Origin: JBPOFY01 sp051252415
Lineage (GTDB): Bacteria; Verrucomicrobiota; Verrucomicrobiia; Opitutales; Coraliomargaritaceae
Assembly (NCBI GenBank): GCA_051252415.1
Contig: JBPOGA010000008.1
Location: 1 to 64,000, forward strand
Direction of reading: 5' to 3'
DNA: 64,000 nucleotides
Below the pieces are notes generated by a model. It saw nothing but the letters and a program-made list of their open reading frames with translations. It made no database searches and was not told the DNA's origin. A program made the translations under genes and the position numbers. Below, in pieces: positions 9,601 through 17,005 of the stretch. The first letter of the stretch is position 1. The number at the start of each line of letters is the position of its first letter.

Positions 9601-10508
9601 TGCGGTGCAGAGTGCACAGCGGAGTAGCTGTTAGACTCGGATAAATGCAGTTGAATGTAATCTATAGTTTTCAGTCCGCTGATTTGTTCGATGAAGGGTT
9701 CAATCGAGAGGCCTTCGATCCATCCATTGTCGTATCGGACAGGCTTCCAGTTGCCACCCCATGTGCCACGCATCCAGTCGGCGCGTTCTCCCAAGGCAAT
9801 ACGCTCCTCCAGTTTGAGTGACTGGATAGATTTACCTCCACCGTTATCATCTTGGCCGTATACGACGACATGATAGTTCTTGCTAAGGTCGAAGTCGGCG
9901 GGAAGTTGACCGCTAGCTTCCACAACGCCGTTTATCGAATAACTCCACAGTCCGGCTTGGCCGATCTCGATGACGACTTCAGTCGAAGCATTGGTTAGAA
10001 ACTGCGCGACAGTGCCGGATTCATCCAATGAGGCAACAGTTGATCCATCGGCGAAGTTTAATCCACGCGTTGAGGTTCCACCATCTGACGTAATATTAGC
10101 ACCTATACTATACACAGAGCCATTAACCCGAAATGGGTTGTAGCCTGTGTAGGCAGATAGATCGGTGTCGCTGCTAATGAGTCCAAAAGAAAAATTATGA
10201 GCTGCGGTGTCGCCAATCGAACCAGTGGTGTAATTTACGGTTAGTTTAAAACCAGTATCTGATTGAAAGGTATTTTGAGAATACAACAGTGCTCGTCTCC
10301 TAAAACTGGTTCCAATAGTATTGAAGGTGGCATCGCCATCATCGGACCATGAATGCGCTTGCATTGTTCTATTAGCTGCACCACCGCCAATTCCGGTGTT
10401 AGTGGTCAGTCCATCATTATCAAAGGTATCCTCATAGAGGACACCTGCATGCACACTCAAGCTGATGAGGCACATGGTGCAGATTGCACTATTTACTTTT
10501 TTTATCAT
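6693..10508 (-). CDS. Giant secreted protein: barrel-like core between duplicated sandwich domains, C-terminal LamG
   Basis: This 1271-residue protein starts with a signal peptide (cleavage near SVHAG, residue 22). A beta-sandwich module (about 22-235) comes first, then a region rich in aromatic and acidic residues (about 240-660) that looks like a TIM-barrel glycoside hydrolase (YIQLHLSESNSY, MKTQVYVNSYN, DAWLFDSG). Two Ig-like He_PIG-type domains (about 670-860) follow, then a second copy of the first sandwich module (about 870-1075), and a LamG/concanavalin-like domain (about 1080-1271, ITISMWVY to GSIDEVMLFDAALTAAEV). I cannot assign a GH family. The likely job is binding and cleaving an extracellular polysaccharide. 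An upstream ATG at 10556 would precede the signal peptide by 16 residues; the ATG at 10508 is preferred. A clear terminator follows. Confidence 0.8.
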   Translation of the reverse strand: MIKKVNSAICTMCLISLSVHAGVLYEDTFDNDGLTTNTGIGGGAANRTMQAHSWSDDGDATFNTIGTSFRRRALLYSQNTFQSDTGFKLTVNYTTGSIGDTAAHNFSFGLISSDTDLSAYTGYNPFRVNGSVYSIGANITSDGGTSTRGLNFADGSTVASLDESGTVAQFLTNASTEVVIEIGQAGLWSYSINGVVEASGQLPADFDLSKNYHVVVYGQDDNGGGKSIQSLKLEERIALGERADWMRGTWGGNWKPVRYDNGWIEGLSIEPFIEQISGLKTIDYIQLHLSESNSYSAVHSAPHDLLESLWQGDTDASGNPLNLVVPRAASGSDPFLDWLIAVKAAGMKTQVYVNSYNMLNRDSSIPAVIADVTTRWKDFCDTDTEAQAFLSSRGYHTDGVHDDIRPYMFCYAEFVLKDYAIRYGDLIDAWLFDSGQAFERSGDDATTGTLEDQRVFQAFADACHAGNPNAAISFNNHPNREAGAANGLINPYTPATLFCDYMFGHPYNGGDNIGKNKDEYLAGEYPTNYGRNYAHMLWMDDKNGYVHNNDGPWTWDDKVVGHWDPPMSTTSWNSGSTMGLLDEDFKLWNEVAMQGNGAMSWGLPLNRTDVNHSKGPDLLVNSAGFAQLQVLDAHLMVVEDPGAPNWARAETLLPDAIIGEAYLHVLVEGIDFWDPEGDAIDTVWLQSGAPSWLNIAEDPNNPGNWVLSGIPSETSSTNYDISLSVRDINIDARSRSVTLQVNESSATFTNTGSGAPVWASDPLVIDDAHVLESNIYYLVQGRDFTDFEQSNLTVTKTGGPSWVSISESVSGTGWWVLSITPGWTAEGLHIAQLTVSDGSNATAVDLEITVTHPQIMSTDLNKIYGGAYWTDLRPVSPGDGVLGYNNGGSQGVNRALFYSTNSYQSFGGFKLTAQYETGSIDDSAKHNLSFGLISTDTDLSSYAGYNPFASDTSVYSLGINVTADNGAAARGLNFTNASSRVTLDQSGTNVQFPVNQASEVVLEVGSDGAWTYSIDSVQEASGTIAAGFDITKNYHVAVYAQDDNGGGKFIHSLKLEPNPNYVYPVAHWALDDGTSSIALDSSGNGSHGTISNASSVTGVDGTALDFNGSSTEVTIPASAFASINNEITISMWVYGAANQPRSDSIFQAVDSSGNRVLNIHLPWSNSVVYWDAGWSSGAYDRINQTASSVQYQGSWSHWVFVKNATAGTMEIYHNGTLFHSGTGKTKSINGITNSALGSTIGSGYYSGSIDEVMLFDAALTAAEVLDLYDSY

Positions 10509-10620
10509 ATCAGGGGTATTTTCCGTTAGGTTTATGGTGCGGATCGATTGACCCACTTTTTCTTTTCGACGGCTAGCATCGACTATGAGATAAAACAGGC
10601 ATGCCCTGGATAACTATCAA

Positions 10621-10648
10621 ATAAATAGGCAACAATTTGCCTATTTAT
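10621..10648. promoter_or_regulatory. 12 bp perfect stem upstream of the large secreted-protein gene
   Basis: ATAAATAGGCAA (10621-10632) and TTGCCTATTTAT (10637-10648) are perfect complements around a CAAT loop, about 113 bp upstream of the gene starting at 10508 (minus). It could be an operator or an attenuator-like structure. The remainder of 10557-10950 shows nothing else I can support except a short piece of the IS-end-like repeat at 10864-10879. Confidence 0.35.
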
Positions 10649-10958
10649 ATTCTACTTAGAAATACACATGATTCGTCAAACAGTAGATACAGATAAACGG
10701 ACAGGCTTGGGGTAGGAGGTAAAGTCGTAGTTTAGTGAATCGTAATTCATTCCAATAATAACGTCTATTACGCATACACATTACAACACTTACGTAATCC
10801 ATCGGGACAAAATAAGTAGATAAACGTATGCTCCCTCTCTTTCAAAAAATGAAGATAAAACAATGACATAGGTAACAGTTCAACTGACTACCACGAAGCG
10901 TTCAGCAGAGGTCACAACTGGCAAAACAAACACCCACTCGATAGGACAAAGTGCTGCT

Positions 10959-11080
10959 TTAGTAGCCAACTTGTTTATCGACATCGTTCAATAGCGGTTC
11001 GCCAGCTCCAAAACGACGTAGGTTTTCCAGTAATAAGGCCGAACGACGTTCATTCGTTACAGGACTGTTCTTAATATGAG
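10959..11080 (-). pseudogene. 3' fragment of a D-2-hydroxyacid dehydrogenase gene
   Basis: Read on the minus strand, this encodes the end of a protein almost identical to the C-terminus of the intact dehydrogenase at 13389-14528. VTNERRSALLLENLRRFG is shared, followed by the C-terminal PLLNDVDKQVGY against PLLNVVDKQAGY. The DNA match covers 10953-11058 against 13383-13488 with few mismatches. Further upstream the fragment still aligns weakly (PHIKNSPV against PHVAGRSEV) and then the similarity is lost, with no start or cofactor-binding domain. It is a duplicated, degraded remnant. Confidence 0.8.
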
Positions 11081-11182
11081 GGTTGTCGATTTGTTCGAAT
11101 TTCCGTATACCCCGTTTTGTAGACCCTACCCCTTCCATAAAGAAAATACCCTCTCAAAAACCAACCCAAACAGAAAACTATT

Positions 11183-11587
11183 ATGAGTGATGAATCAGAT
11201 TGCCCTCAATCCACCCCCGGCACGATTGGCTGGAGCGAAATCATTACCTCCGACAAGGCGGCCTGCGTCGAGTTCTACAAACAGCTCAATGGCTGGACAA
11301 CCGAAGACATGGAGATGCCTGGTGGCATGACTTACACCATGTTCAAAATGGGCGACAAACCAATTGCCGGTTGCTGTGAGCTCCCCGAAGGTGAGTCTGC
11401 ACCTCCCATGTGGCTTAACTACATTAACACCGAGGATCTCGATGCGTCGGCTAAACAGGTTCAAGAACTCGGCGGCCAAATCATCAAAGAGCGTATCGAC
11501 TTACCGATGGGAAGTTTCGTCATTCTGGCAGACCCTCAAGGCGCCGTCATCGCACTCTGGCAAAGCAACCCTGAAGGTTGCCAATAA
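11183..11587 (+). CDS. VOC (glyoxalase/bleomycin-resistance fold) protein
   Basis: The 134-residue protein fits the vicinal-oxygen-chelate superfamily. GTIGWSEIITSDKAACVEFYKQLNGW is the first strand-helix unit, and the second unit ends with ILADPQGAVIALWQ. VOC proteins bind a divalent metal and act on small molecules or confer resistance, but the substrate cannot be told here. No signal peptide is present, so it is cytosolic. The gene converges on the GH16 gene with only 16 bp between their stops. It is a short, ordinary gene between the pseudogene fragment and the GH16 gene. Confidence 0.85.
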   Translation: MSDESDCPQSTPGTIGWSEIITSDKAACVEFYKQLNGWTTEDMEMPGGMTYTMFKMGDKPIAGCCELPEGESAPPMWLNYINTEDLDASAKQVQELGGQIIKERIDLPMGSFVILADPQGAVIALWQSNPEGCQ

Positions 11588-11603
11588 ATTTGCGTAAAGC
11601 ATA

Positions 11604-13061
11604 TCAATCAAAACTCACAACAGCTCGGATAAAACCTCGCTGCGCGCTCTCCATATCTTCTACCTGATAATACTGTTGCAGGTGCGTATTCCCTCCTTCG
11701 TCAATCGGGTCTCCATAGGGTAATACCGAAGTCGAACCATCATCAAAGTGAGGCAAATTTAGGGTAGCTTCTACATCTAGACTCACACCTGTTGGCAGAA
11801 CTTTAGGTAAGCGAATCGTCTGTGTGTAGTGTTGCTTGGCAGGGTCCAGATCATCGGTGCCGAGCACTGCATTGATTGACGCTCCAGTTTGCTGATTCAT
11901 TGAAGGAAAGGAATTAATCGCATCCCCTCCTAAGGCTGGATTCGTTTCATAAATATACTCGAAGATATTAGCGGACCCATCGTCATCCGAGTCTTCTGAA
12001 CTTGATAGTTCATTTACTTCCACACCGTAAAGCTCTAAGTAAGCGTGAAAAGCAGCCTCTGCAGGACTCACCTCTTGAAGCGTATACACACGCACATAGT
12101 CAACGAGCGCACGCGACATCTCACGTAGTTCTGCGGTGTCCGATACAAACGGACCGCTTGATCGACCGTCACCCTGGTTCGGGTCCCACGCATTGGGCTG
12201 AAACTCCATTGTCAACAGTAGCATCATATCGACCGGATCGCTTGGAATATTTTCAGTAAACGTATAGAAGAGCTGCCCATCCACATAGCATTTCATAAAC
12301 TCCGTCGTCCACTCCAAGCTATAGATGTGATACTCACTGTCCGTCACATCCACGAGTGATATCGAGGTAGGACTGGATGCAGAGTTAAACTGCTTTGATT
12401 CGGAACCACCCGATTGTGCCCAATGATTCGCCACATTGAAACTTTGGTTCATATAGTTTGGAGCGCCCTTTGCGATCTCAATGATATCGACCTCCGAACC
12501 GTCCACTGGATTACCGTTATAAGCGCGTGTCTGTGAAAAAAGCCAAAAAGCAAACCACGTTGAATGGCCAACCACCTGATCGGATCGAACTCGTGCCGAG
12601 ATATAGAGTGAGCAGTCTTGAGGGCTGACAAACTTCCCTTCCCACTTGACTCCTGTGGGCTCGGATGCATCCCAACGATCCGGATAGCCAGTCATTAGAT
12701 AGGCGGTTTCGACCCGATGCCCATTGGCATTGGACTGAGTTTTATCACAGACTGCACGTATAACAAGTTGCCCCTCTCCATTCAACCAATGATGGCCGCT
12801 GCGCATACTATACATTTGCGCGGTGTTTGCAGTCGCGCCGTTCCAACGCAGTCCCTTCTCATCCTCATTTAAGTAATCGGTCGGTGTCCATCCTAGCATC
12901 GGGTGCCAATTGTCAACCGAGCCACTACCCGAAAATTCATCCGCCCAATCGAGCGCCCAATTCCCGTCTGGCAACCACTCGGGTTCGGCAACTGCAGCTT
13001 GCGAAAAAGCCCATAGCAGTGCCACAAAACCTAAGATAGAATAATTGACGTTATGGCTCAT
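11604..13061 (-). CDS. Secreted GH16 family glycoside hydrolase
   Basis: GH16 enzymes cleave beta-1,3- or beta-1,4-glucans and galactans such as laminarin, agar, porphyran or carrageenan by a retaining mechanism. The catalytic signature ExDxxE is intact as EVDIIE (Glu 190, Asp 192, Glu 195). Residues 1-26 are a signal peptide (cleavage near AVAEP). The catalytic domain runs about 30-335 and ends with the typical ALVDYVRVYTL. A C-terminal extension (about 340-485) contains an Asp-rich DSDDDGSANIFEYIYETNP segment, common in secreted Verrucomicrobiota proteins, and a beta-rich tail. The large insertions around WHPMLGWTPTDY resemble algal-galactanase members, but the substrate is not determined. 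It lies between the dehydrogenase gene and its duplicated 3' end. Confidence 0.9.
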   Translation of the reverse strand: MSHNVNYSILGFVALLWAFSQAAVAEPEWLPDGNWALDWADEFSGSGSVDNWHPMLGWTPTDYLNEDEKGLRWNGATANTAQMYSMRSGHHWLNGEGQLVIRAVCDKTQSNANGHRVETAYLMTGYPDRWDASEPTGVKWEGKFVSPQDCSLYISARVRSDQVVGHSTWFAFWLFSQTRAYNGNPVDGSEVDIIEIAKGAPNYMNQSFNVANHWAQSGGSESKQFNSASSPTSISLVDVTDSEYHIYSLEWTTEFMKCYVDGQLFYTFTENIPSDPVDMMLLLTMEFQPNAWDPNQGDGRSSGPFVSDTAELREMSRALVDYVRVYTLQEVSPAEAAFHAYLELYGVEVNELSSSEDSDDDGSANIFEYIYETNPALGGDAINSFPSMNQQTGASINAVLGTDDLDPAKQHYTQTIRLPKVLPTGVSLDVEATLNLPHFDDGSTSVLPYGDPIDEGGNTHLQQYYQVEDMESAQRGFIRAVVSFD

Positions 13062-13158
13062 GAAAAATATGAAAGGACGATTCGTTGATACGATCAGACT
13101 TCGATACTAGTGACTGATACAATTAGATACGGGAGCCCCAAATGGGGTCAAACGTGAA

Positions 13159-13323
13159 TGGCGCTAACTTAAGCGGCGATATCGACAAAAAGCTGGAGGG
13201 TTGTGCTCCGTCGCAACCGCCGATAGTTCGCCGCATTTAGGCGTTTCTGCGGCAATGACGGAGCATTGCCCTCCAAATGAAGTTCTGAATATCATCTCGA
13301 TAAAGTCGCTTAAGTTAGCGCCA
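13159..13323. repeat. Miniature inverted-repeat element, GGCGCTAACTTAAG family, copy 2
   Basis: TGGCGCTAACTTAAGCG (13159-13175) is mirrored at 13307-13323, with further imperfect pairing inwards. The interior carries a second nested inverted repeat: TGGAGGGTTGTGCTCCGTC (from 13194) against GACGGAGCATTGCCCTCCA (to 13275). The outer flank GGGGTCAAACG is shared with the copy at 1588-1657. The element sits in the 13062-13388 gap between two minus-strand genes. No protein is encoded, so it could only move with help from an enzyme made elsewhere. Confidence 0.8.
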
Positions 13324-13388
13324 ATCGGGACAAACCTGAATCCGGGCGAAGCGGCAAGTCTCATATAAAGATCCAACCAAATGCTGCT

Positions 13389-14528
13389 TCAGTAGCCGGC
13401 TTGTTTATCGACAACATTCAATAGCGGTTCGCCAGTTCCAAAACGACGTAGGTTTTCCAGTAATAAGGCCGAACGACGTTCGTTCGTGACCTCTGAACGA
13501 CCTGCCACATGCGGTGTTATAATCACATTGGGTTGTTTCCAAAGTTTATGACTATCAGGTAAGGGTTCAGGATCTGTGACATCCAGACAAGCACCAGCCA
13601 GTCGACCACTTTCGAGTGCCTGGAGCATCGCATCGGTATTCACGACCTTGCCTCTGGCAATATTGATTAAATAGGCACCTGGCTTCATCTTTTCAAAGGC
13701 GACAGAGTCCATTAGGTTTTCCGTCTCATCGGTCAATGGCACAGCGAGTGCCACGACGTCGGCTTCGGGAAGCATAGCAAGCAAGTCCTGCGGTTTACCA
13801 ACTCGCTCAATGTATTCTGGTGACGGGCTATCACTGCGGCGCGTCCCAATCACCCGCATCCCGAAACCATTCGCTCGTTGGGCGATCTCCGATCCAATGC
13901 CACCGAGTCCGACGACCAGCATCGTTTTTTCATGTAGAGCGATTGATTCATTAGGTGCACTGTCTCTCTCCCACTCCCCTTGCCTTTGGCTTGCCGCGTA
14001 GTGGTTGAGATTGCGTGTGAGTGAAAGCAACATCGCCATGGCATGGTCGGCGATGGCTGGTCCGTGAACCGCCCTGTAATTCGACATGACGATCGCATCA
14101 TTCTCCATAAGTGGTTTGATGCCCAGGTAGCGATCTACACCCGCACTCGACACCTGAACCCAGCGAAGATTACTCGCCTTGTTGAGAAATTCCGGAGTCG
14201 CATACCTGCCATCGATGCCGTGTGCCTCATCCGCGCGGGCCAACGCTTCTGCCTCACTGAGTCCTGTAACAATACGGACGTTGGGGGCGACCTCAGCCAG
14301 TTTAGCTAGGTCAGCTTTTGATATTGAGCGCGTAAAATAGGTGAGCTCAATCTTGGGAGTCGGCATCTCGATGGCGACTTGAGCATTGCGTAAGGATCCG
14401 AGTTCTTCAGCGAGCTCCTTGGACGCTAAGTCTTGAACGGGCTCCGCAGTCAGCATGACGCTTGCAAACAAGAACGCCCACAGCGGGAAACATACGGTTG
14501 ATGACAAGTTACTTCGATATTGTTTCAT
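13389..14528 (-). CDS. D-2-hydroxyacid dehydrogenase with a signal peptide
   Basis: These NAD-dependent enzymes interconvert 2-hydroxy and 2-oxo acids. The Rossmann motif GLGGIG is at 207-212, and the catalytic triad is complete: Arg 292 (in NIARGK), Glu 321 (DPEP) and His 340 (TPHVAG). The protein has 379 residues against about 320-330 for usual members. The excess is an N-terminal leader with a hydrophobic core (about 12-27, ending LTAEP) that looks like a Sec signal peptide, followed by a ~30-residue spacer. Export would be unusual for an NAD enzyme, so a membrane anchor or a mis-called start are alternatives. No good internal start precedes the fold. The gene end is duplicated at 10953-11058. 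Confidence 0.88.
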   Translation of the reverse strand: MKQYRSNLSSTVCFPLWAFLFASVMLTAEPVQDLASKELAEELGSLRNAQVAIEMPTPKIELTYFTRSISKADLAKLAEVAPNVRIVTGLSEAEALARADEAHGIDGRYATPEFLNKASNLRWVQVSSAGVDRYLGIKPLMENDAIVMSNYRAVHGPAIADHAMAMLLSLTRNLNHYAASQRQGEWERDSAPNESIALHEKTMLVVGLGGIGSEIAQRANGFGMRVIGTRRSDSPSPEYIERVGKPQDLLAMLPEADVVALAVPLTDETENLMDSVAFEKMKPGAYLINIARGKVVNTDAMLQALESGRLAGACLDVTDPEPLPDSHKLWKQPNVIITPHVAGRSEVTNERRSALLLENLRRFGTGEPLLNVVDKQAGY

Positions 14529-14632
14529 GGTCGATAGTGATGGTTACTTTATTAAATTACGCAAACGTGGTTAAGCCTACTAGTCTATAAATTGTTTTAC
14601 CTGAAATACACACCGCTCCGACGAACCACCTC

Positions 14633-14670
14633 CTCGGCTTCGCCGAGACTCCTCCTTAACCAAGGAGGAG
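14633..14670. repeat. Double-hairpin REP-like element
   Basis: Two adjacent stems occur: CTCGGC-TTC-GCCGAG (14633-14647) and CTCCTCCTT-AACC-AAGGAGGAG (14649-14670). They lie between two minus-strand genes. The paired-hairpin layout is typical of REP elements; a transcript-stabilising or terminating role is possible. Confidence 0.5.
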
Positions 14671-14698
14671 AGCTTGAGATATTCATGTGAGCGTTCAC

Positions 14699-15154
14699 CT
14701 ACTCCTCCTGGGGTTTGTTCAGGATACCCATGTCATACTTGATCTTCCAAGAGCCGTCCGCTTGCCGCTCCCAGATGTGCATCGCCTTGAAGGCATCAGT
14801 ATAGAAGATGTCGTAAGCGATGTCGCCCTCGACCCGAATCTCGATGTATTCTCGTCCAGCTTTCCAATCGGCGGAAGTGTTGGATCTGGGAGTATTACTG
14901 GTCGCAGCAGCTCGTTCTTTGAAGTAGCGTCTAATCTCGGCGCGATCCCATATCTCTGGTTCGGTATGGAGCCTCTTGGCGTCCTCAGTGAAAAAGCTTT
15001 CAACCTTAAGGAAGTCCTCAGCTGCCCAGGCGGATTCGTATTCGTTGATCGCTGATTCGAGGGAGGCCATGTCTGCATCCTTATCCTGACAGCCAAATCC
15101 AGCTAGAACCGAAACAACGAGGAGCGTTTGGACAAGGATCTTAGGGCATTTCAT
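14699..15154 (-). CDS. Small SnoaL/NTF2-like lipoprotein
   Basis: The 151-residue protein begins with a signal sequence that ends in LAGFGC, a near-canonical lipobox with the candidate lipid-modified cysteine at about 22. The rest resembles the NTF2-like/DUF4440 fold: a helical start (SLESAINEYESAWAAEDFLKVESFF), the middle WDRAEIRRYFKERAA, and strands ending in the typical ADGSWKIKYDMG. Such domains bind small ligands or act as enzymes, but no catalytic pair can be assigned. It probably sits in the outer membrane facing the periplasm. It is about 170 bp upstream of the dehydrogenase gene, with a double hairpin between. Confidence 0.7.
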   Translation of the reverse strand: MKCPKILVQTLLVVSVLAGFGCQDKDADMASLESAINEYESAWAAEDFLKVESFFTEDAKRLHTEPEIWDRAEIRRYFKERAAATSNTPRSNTSADWKAGREYIEIRVEGDIAYDIFYTDAFKAMHIWERQADGSWKIKYDMGILNKPQEE

Positions 15155-15202
15155 ATCGATGTATTCCAGTCAGTAGGATGAGATCAATCCTCCTCCGAGT
15201 CA

Positions 15203-15913
15203 TTACGATCTGACCGAACGACGTAAACCCACAAAGGATAGCACCAGCAAGCCGAAAGTAAGTGCACTCGCTGGCTCAGGAACTGCGATCGTAATACTTG
15301 AAGTATCAAAAGTTAAATTCGTGATGTATTCCTCACCGAAATTAACATTCACTACTTCCATCGTTGCTGGATTCACACCGCCAGAATTATTCGAATTCTG
15401 AACCTTTCCAGTGCCATCGGAGTATAACTGCATCAACATCGGATGATAACGCCCAGTGTTCACCTCTCGACCATTGAATTGGAAAATCAATCCTCCACCA
15501 AGGTCGTCCAGTTCATCCAATTGTAAGCCATCTGATAAATCAGCCAGCGCATTCACTTGAAACTGTAAAGTCCCCGCACTCGATCCATTTAAGGGATAAA
15601 ACTCTGCACCAGTAATCGGCGGACTCGACGGAAAAATATGGCTTAGGCTAAATGCAAACGATGGAAATCCAGATGGCGTCGAATCCAAGCTCCCACTCAC
15701 CGAATACTGTATATTATTAATTACTGGGTTACTAAACAAGCCCACTTGTAAAGGCCCAGCGATATCCACCTCAAGATGGTAAGTCGTCACATTGCTAAAC
15801 TCAGGGATATTCGTATAACCCGAACTGGGAATGATGATCCCAAATGCACACATACTCGAAGTGACAGCAAGCATGCTGAATAAGCTAAACCAGAGTGATT
15901 TTAAATAGTGCAT
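15203..15913 (-). CDS. PEP-CTERM sorted secreted protein
   Basis: This 236-residue protein has a signal peptide (about 1-24), a beta-rich body without a recognisable enzyme motif, and a C-terminal exosortase signal. That signal is VPEP at about 210, then a hydrophobic helix and the basic end LRRSVRS. PEP-CTERM proteins are processed by exosortase and attached to or released from the cell surface, often with exopolysaccharide. The body may be a carbohydrate-binding or structural domain. The next gene upstream on the same strand (16044-16778) encodes a similar type of protein. Confidence 0.8.
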   Translation of the reverse strand: MHYLKSLWFSLFSMLAVTSSMCAFGIIIPSSGYTNIPEFSNVTTYHLEVDIAGPLQVGLFSNPVINNIQYSVSGSLDSTPSGFPSFAFSLSHIFPSSPPITGAEFYPLNGSSAGTLQFQVNALADLSDGLQLDELDDLGGGLIFQFNGREVNTGRYHPMLMQLYSDGTGKVQNSNNSGGVNPATMEVVNVNFGEEYITNLTFDTSSITIAVPEPASALTFGLLVLSFVGLRRSVRS

Positions 15914-16043
15914 AACAAGAGCAAGGATTAGGGGACGACTGTAGGCACCCCTAGATATACATAGATCTCCCTCAATGGCAATCCTCTCAGACTCAAATTA
16001 TGGGACGACAACAGGAACAACGTTACCCCTCTCTCCCCTGCCA

Positions 16044-16778
16044 TTATCTCCGACGGCGATTCACAACGTAACTGAGTGCGAAGAGGCCACCGATCAATAC
16101 AAACGTGTTAGATTCTGGGATAGCTACATAATAGTCATCGAAGGTATTATTTTCACTGGATCCAATAAAAATACGGGCATTGGAATTATCGAAATTATTG
16201 TCAGAGGTATCGATTACCGTTCCAAATGATTCCCCATTGACTAAAAGGCTCAATGTCTGGCCAAGGTGGTCATAGAGCAGGTTGAGCGTGTAAGTGCCAA
16301 CTTCAAGATCGAGTCCACTGAACTCTTCGCCTACCGTCCTTTTAGCCTTTCTGTTGGTAACGTCGCCAACAATTACATTGTCGATCCCACGGACGCCAAA
16401 ATATGCAGTCGGCCCCACAGCGGGTTCGTCGAAGATAGGTCCCTCGCCGTCGCGATCATGGTCATCTCCGACTCCTAGCCCTATAAAGTGGGTGAACTCA
16501 TTTTTTTCATCGGCGTCCTCGATCTGTATGGTGACTCGAGCATTAAAGCTGACTGACGCGTAGTCAGCGTCATTCGTGGCGACCCATGAGCGTCCGTCGT
16601 CACCTGTTCCACTGAATACTAATTTCCCGTCAATGATTGCAGGCATACCTGAACCGCCGGACTGACTTAAATTTGGACCGAAGTCTCCGCCTGAAAAGTC
16701 CTCATGGAATGACTTTGCCGCGCTGACAAAGCTAACTAATCCAACAGACAGAAGTGTAGATAGAATGATTGATTTCAC
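16044..16778 (-). CDS. PEP-CTERM-like surface protein with sandwich domain
   Basis: The 244-residue protein starts at a GTG codon followed by a clear signal peptide (KSIILSTLLSVGLVSFVSA). The body (about 24-215) is beta-rich and resembles concanavalin/LamG-like sandwiches (DGRSWVATNDADYASVSFNARVTIQ, LNLLYDHLGQTLSLLVNGE). The end is IPESN, a hydrophobic stretch and RRRR, a slightly atypical PEP-CTERM tripartite signal. The likely role is exosortase-sorted glycan binding or surface display. No exosortase gene lies in the window. Confidence 0.75.
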   Translation of the reverse strand: MKSIILSTLLSVGLVSFVSAAKSFHEDFSGGDFGPNLSQSGGSGMPAIIDGKLVFSGTGDDGRSWVATNDADYASVSFNARVTIQIEDADEKNEFTHFIGLGVGDDHDRDGEGPIFDEPAVGPTAYFGVRGIDNVIVGDVTNRKAKRTVGEEFSGLDLEVGTYTLNLLYDHLGQTLSLLVNGESFGTVIDTSDNNFDNSNARIFIGSSENNTFDDYYVAIPESNTFVLIGGLFALSYVVNRRRR

Positions 16779-16962
16779 TTTTTGTTCTCAGAGTTTTAGG
16801 CAAAGCATAATAGAATCTCACCAGAAGCGTGGAAGCGTACAGTTGCCGCACACAAAATATAAAGCTCCTCTCGAGTGAATTCAAGCCGTTCCTGTGCCCT
16901 CTTTCAGCTGCAGTAAAGACAAACATGTCATCTTCCGCCGCCCTTCTCGCCTCCCATTAAAA

Positions 16963-16990
16963 CCCCTGCATTGCTGCGGGGCTTTTGTTT
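16963..16990. terminator. Hairpin terminator next to the aquaporin remnant
   Basis: CCCC-T-GCA (16963-16970) pairs with TGC-GGGG (16975-16981) with one bulged T. It is followed by CTTTTGTTTT on the + strand, and by TTTTAAT when read on the minus strand. It ends transcription of the minus-strand aquaporin remnant whose stop is at 17006, and could work in both directions. Confidence 0.6.
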
Positions 16991-17005
16991 TAGAGAATGA
17001 ACCGT

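Noticed and set aside
14687..15055. Open frame of 122 codons on the + strand
   Set aside because: It is antisense to the NTF2-like lipoprotein, whose lipobox and fold are convincing.
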